The position numbers and the translations under genes are program-made. DNA of 64,000 nt from Streptomyces pseudovenezuelae (GTDB lineage: Bacteria > Actinomycetota > Actinomycetes > Streptomycetales > Streptomycetaceae), in assembly GCF_001513955.1 (NCBI RefSeq), contig NZ_KQ948144.1, forward strand, positions 440,853-504,852, written 5' to 3'. Under the pieces are notes generated by a model. That model was not told where the DNA came from. It was given only the letters and a program-made list of their open reading frames with translations, and did not search any database. This document shows positions 61,855 to 64,000 of the stretch, one piece after another. Every line of letters starts with the position of its first letter. Position 1 is the first letter of the stretch.

Positions 61855-62535
61855 GTGAACGACTTCCCCGGCAGCGGCCTCTACGCCCGCACCGAGGCCG
61901 AGTACACCGGCCCGCGCGCCGAGTCCCGTTATGTGATCCCCCGCTTCGTCGAGCGCACCTCGCAGGGCATCCGCGAGTACGACCCGTACGCGAAGCTCTT
62001 CGAGGAGCGCGTGATCTTCCTCGGCGTGCAGATCGACGACGCCTCCGCCAACGACGTCATGGCGCAGCTGCTGTGCCTGGAGTCGATGGACCCCGACCGG
62101 GACATCTCCGTCTACATCAACAGCCCCGGTGGCTCCTTCACCGCGCTGACCGCCATCTACGACACGATGCAGTTCGTGAAGCCGGACGTCCAGACGGTCT
62201 GCATGGGTCAGGCGGCCTCCGCCGCGGCGATCCTGCTGGCCGCCGGTACGCCCGGCAAGCGCATGGCGCTGCCCAACGCGCGGGTGCTCATCCACCAGCC
62301 GTACAGCGAGACCGGCCGCGGTCAGGTCTCCGACCTGGAGATCGCCGCCAACGAGATCCTCCGGATGCGCGCCCAGCTGGAAGACCTGCTGGCCAAGCAC
62401 TCCACGACGCCGATCGAGAAGATCCGCGAGGACATCGAGCGCGACAAGATCCTCACGGCCGACGACGCCCTGGCGTACGGCCTGATCGACCAGATCATCT
62501 CCACCCGGAAGATGAACAACGCCGCCGTCCGCTGA
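61855..62535 (+). CDS. clpP2: ClpP2 ATP-dependent protease subunit
   Basis: A 226-residue paralogue of ClpP1, with a longer N-terminal extension. Ser122 ([11 protein letters not shown]) and His147 (VLIHQPYSE) are intact. The catalytic site and adjacent helix are standard. GTG 61855 has AGGAGAC upstream. Streptomyces ClpP1 and ClpP2 form a mixed complex. The second gene of the operon. Confidence 0.97.
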   Translation: MNDFPGSGLYARTEAEYTGPRAESRYVIPRFVERTSQGIREYDPYAKLFEERVIFLGVQIDDASANDVMAQLLCLESMDPDRDISVYINSPGGSFTALTAIYDTMQFVKPDVQTVCMGQAASAAAILLAAGTPGKRMALPNARVLIHQPYSETGRGQVSDLEIAANEILRMRAQLEDLLAKHSTTPIEKIREDIERDKILTADDALAYGLIDQIISTRKMNNAAVR

Positions 62536-62557
62536 CGCGGCCCCGTAGGATATGCCG

Positions 62558-62599
62558 CCCCTTGGCACAGTGCACGTCAAAGTGAACCCTGCCAAGGGG
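62558..62599. promoter_or_regulatory. Inverted repeat in the clpP2-clpX gap
   Basis: CCCCTTGGCA (62558-62567) and TGCCAAGGGG (62590-62599) are perfect 10-bp arms with a 22-bp spacer. It lies 20 bp after clpP2 and about 100 bp before clpX and may be an attenuator, weak terminator or binding site. Confidence 0.6.
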
Positions 62600-62695
62600 G
62601 GCCCGAACGGGGGGCCCGGCAAGGTACCGTCGGACATAAGGCAGCACCAGGAGCCGCTGGACCTAGGCGTCTCCCAGGCGAAGGGGAAGCACACC

Positions 62696-63982
62696 GTGGC
62701 ACGCATCGGTGACGGCGGCGATCTGCTCAAGTGCTCGTTCTGCGGCAAGAGCCAGAAGCAGGTCAAGAAGCTCATCGCAGGGCCTGGTGTGTACATCTGC
62801 GACGAGTGCATCGATCTCTGCAACGAGATCATCGAGGAGGAACTCGCGGAGACGAGCGAGGTGCGCTGGGAGGAACTGCCCAAGCCCCGCGAGATCTACG
62901 AGTTCCTGGAGGGCTACGTGGTGGGCCAGGAGCAGGCCAAGAAGGCCCTCTCCGTGGCGGTGTACAACCACTACAAGCGCGTCCAGGCCGGCGAGAACGG
63001 CGGCGGCAGCAGCCGTGACGACGCGATCGAGCTGGCGAAGTCCAACATCCTCCTGCTGGGCCCCACGGGCTCCGGCAAGACGCTCCTCGCCCAGACCCTC
63101 GCCCGCATGCTGAACGTCCCGTTCGCGATCGCGGACGCGACAGCGCTCACCGAGGCGGGATACGTCGGCGAGGACGTCGAGAACATCCTGCTCAAGCTGA
63201 TCCAGGCGGCCGACTACGACGTCAAGAAGGCCGAGACCGGGATCATCTACATCGACGAGATCGACAAGGTCGCGCGGAAGAGTGAAAACCCGTCGATCAC
63301 GCGGGACGTGAGCGGCGAGGGCGTGCAGCAGGCGCTCCTGAAGATCCTTGAGGGCACCACGGCCTCGGTCCCGCCGCAGGGCGGACGCAAGCACCCGCAC
63401 CAGGAGTTCATCCAGATCGACACGACGAACGTCCTGTTCATCGTGGGCGGTGCCTTCGCGGGCCTGGAGAAGCTCATCGAGTCCCGGGCGGGCGCCAAGG
63501 GCATCGGCTTCGGGGCGACGATCCGCTCCAAGCGCGAGCTGGAGGCCAAGGACCAATTCGAGGACGTCATGCCCGAGGACCTGGTCAAGTTCGGCATGAT
63601 CCCCGAGTTCATCGGCCGCCTCCCCGTCATCACCTCCGTCCACAACCTGGACCGTGAGGCCCTCCTCCAGATCCTGGTCGAGCCGCGCAACGCACTGGTG
63701 AAGCAGTACCAGCGTCTGTTCGAACTCGACGGCGTGGAGCTGGACTTCGAGCGCGAGGCGCTGGAGGCCATCGCCGACCAGGCCATCCTCCGCCAGACCG
63801 GCGCGCGCGGCCTGCGCGCCATCATGGAAGAGGTCCTCCAGGGCGTCATGTACGAGATCCCGTCCCGCAAGGACGTGGCCCGCGTCGTCATCACGGCGGA
63901 CGTCGTCCACTCCAACGTCAACCCGACGCTGATCCCGCGGGACGCGCGCGGACGGGGTTCGGGCGAGCAGAAGACGGCGTAA
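62696..63982 (+). CDS. clpX: ATP-dependent Clp protease ATP-binding subunit ClpX
   Basis: A 428-residue AAA+ unfoldase. The N-terminal zinc domain has C13, C16, C35 and C38; Walker A is GPTGSGKT, Walker [10 protein letters not shown], then the sensor and the IGF loop (KGIGFGATI), which docks on ClpP. It delivers proteins to the ClpP1P2 chamber. GTG 62696 is the start, placing the zinc domain next to it. The stop is 18 bases from the right edge of the window. Confidence 0.98.
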   Translation: MARIGDGGDLLKCSFCGKSQKQVKKLIAGPGVYICDECIDLCNEIIEEELAETSEVRWEELPKPREIYEFLEGYVVGQEQAKKALSVAVYNHYKRVQAGENGGGSSRDDAIELAKSNILLLGPTGSGKTLLAQTLARMLNVPFAIADATALTEAGYVGEDVENILLKLIQAADYDVKKAETGIIYIDEIDKVARKSENPSITRDVSGEGVQQALLKILEGTTASVPPQGGRKHPHQEFIQIDTTNVLFIVGGAFAGLEKLIESRAGAKGIGFGATIRSKRELEAKDQFEDVMPEDLVKFGMIPEFIGRLPVITSVHNLDREALLQILVEPRNALVKQYQRLFELDGVELDFEREALEAIADQAILRQTGARGLRAIMEEVLQGVMYEIPSRKDVARVVITADVVHSNVNPTLIPRDARGRGSGEQKTA

Positions 63983-64000
63983 CCGCCCAGGACATGCGAA

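Overview
This is a very high-GC actinobacterial chromosome segment, almost certainly Streptomyces. Codon third positions are nearly all G or C, GTG starts are common, and several markers are typical of the genus: mycothiol-type chemistry, two serial ClpP subunits with a ClgR-type box, an Eis-like acetyltransferase, an LPxTG surface protein, and a sodF gene with a TTGCAA-N5-TTGCAA Nur box. From memory (not checked), the order pepN - asd - subtilisin - pepN2 - sodF - permease - rpiB - nei - tRNA-Pro - tig - clpP1 - clpP2 - clpX matches the Streptomyces coelicolor core region around clpX/sodF, read toward clpX. I see no insertion sequence, phage, CRISPR array or conjugative module.

Layout. 1-5.6 kb: an accessory block with an FAD monooxygenase behind a perfect 28-bp palindrome, a MarR regulator divergent from an EamA exporter over a 12-4-12 inverted repeat, an ECF sigma factor with an N-terminal Cys4 motif and a C-terminal SnoaL-like domain, and an SDR-fold protein that lacks the catalytic Tyr and Lys. 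5.55-9.45 kb: the most unusual locus. Two near-identical 24-25-residue peptides are encoded in tandem, followed by an M14-type zinc carboxypeptidase. Divergent from them lie an E1/ThiF-like adenylyltransferase with an N-terminal PqqD-like domain and an M50-type membrane metallopeptidase, also with a PqqD-like N-terminus. This looks like a small RiPP-type (ribosomally made, modified peptide) system that I do not recognise.

9.6-29.1 kb: core genes pepN, asd, an ECF sigma factor/membrane protein pair, a large secreted subtilisin, a CGNR regulator divergent from a glyoxalase-fold gene, a Nudix protein, a secreted metallophosphoesterase with a possible PHO box, a beta-lactamase-fold hydrolase and a second aminopeptidase N. 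A 186-bp element with perfect 28-bp terminal inverted repeats sits directly upstream of the sigma gene. 29.2-36.7 kb: a DsbA-fold mycothiol-type reductase, two FGGY sugar kinases with a hydroxyacid dehydrogenase, a phosphatase, an SAM methyltransferase, and sodF, whose 3' end carries a likely s-SodF small RNA.

36.8-45.1 kb: an amino acid permease and a complete sulfonate-sulfur scavenging operon (SsuABC, LLM monooxygenase, TauD-type dioxygenase) preceded by a 12-codon Cys-rich leader peptide, with a ROK regulator just upstream. 45.1-58.7 kb: bioY, a sortase-type surface protein, a receptor Ser/Thr kinase with an enormous repetitive linker, a second permease, rpiB, an Nei/Fpg glycosylase, an Eis-like acetyltransferase, a SpoIIE-type phosphatase, an HD hydrolase and a membrane acyltransferase. 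58.7-64 kb: tRNA-Gly, tRNA-Pro and the protein quality-control block tig, clpP1, clpP2, clpX.
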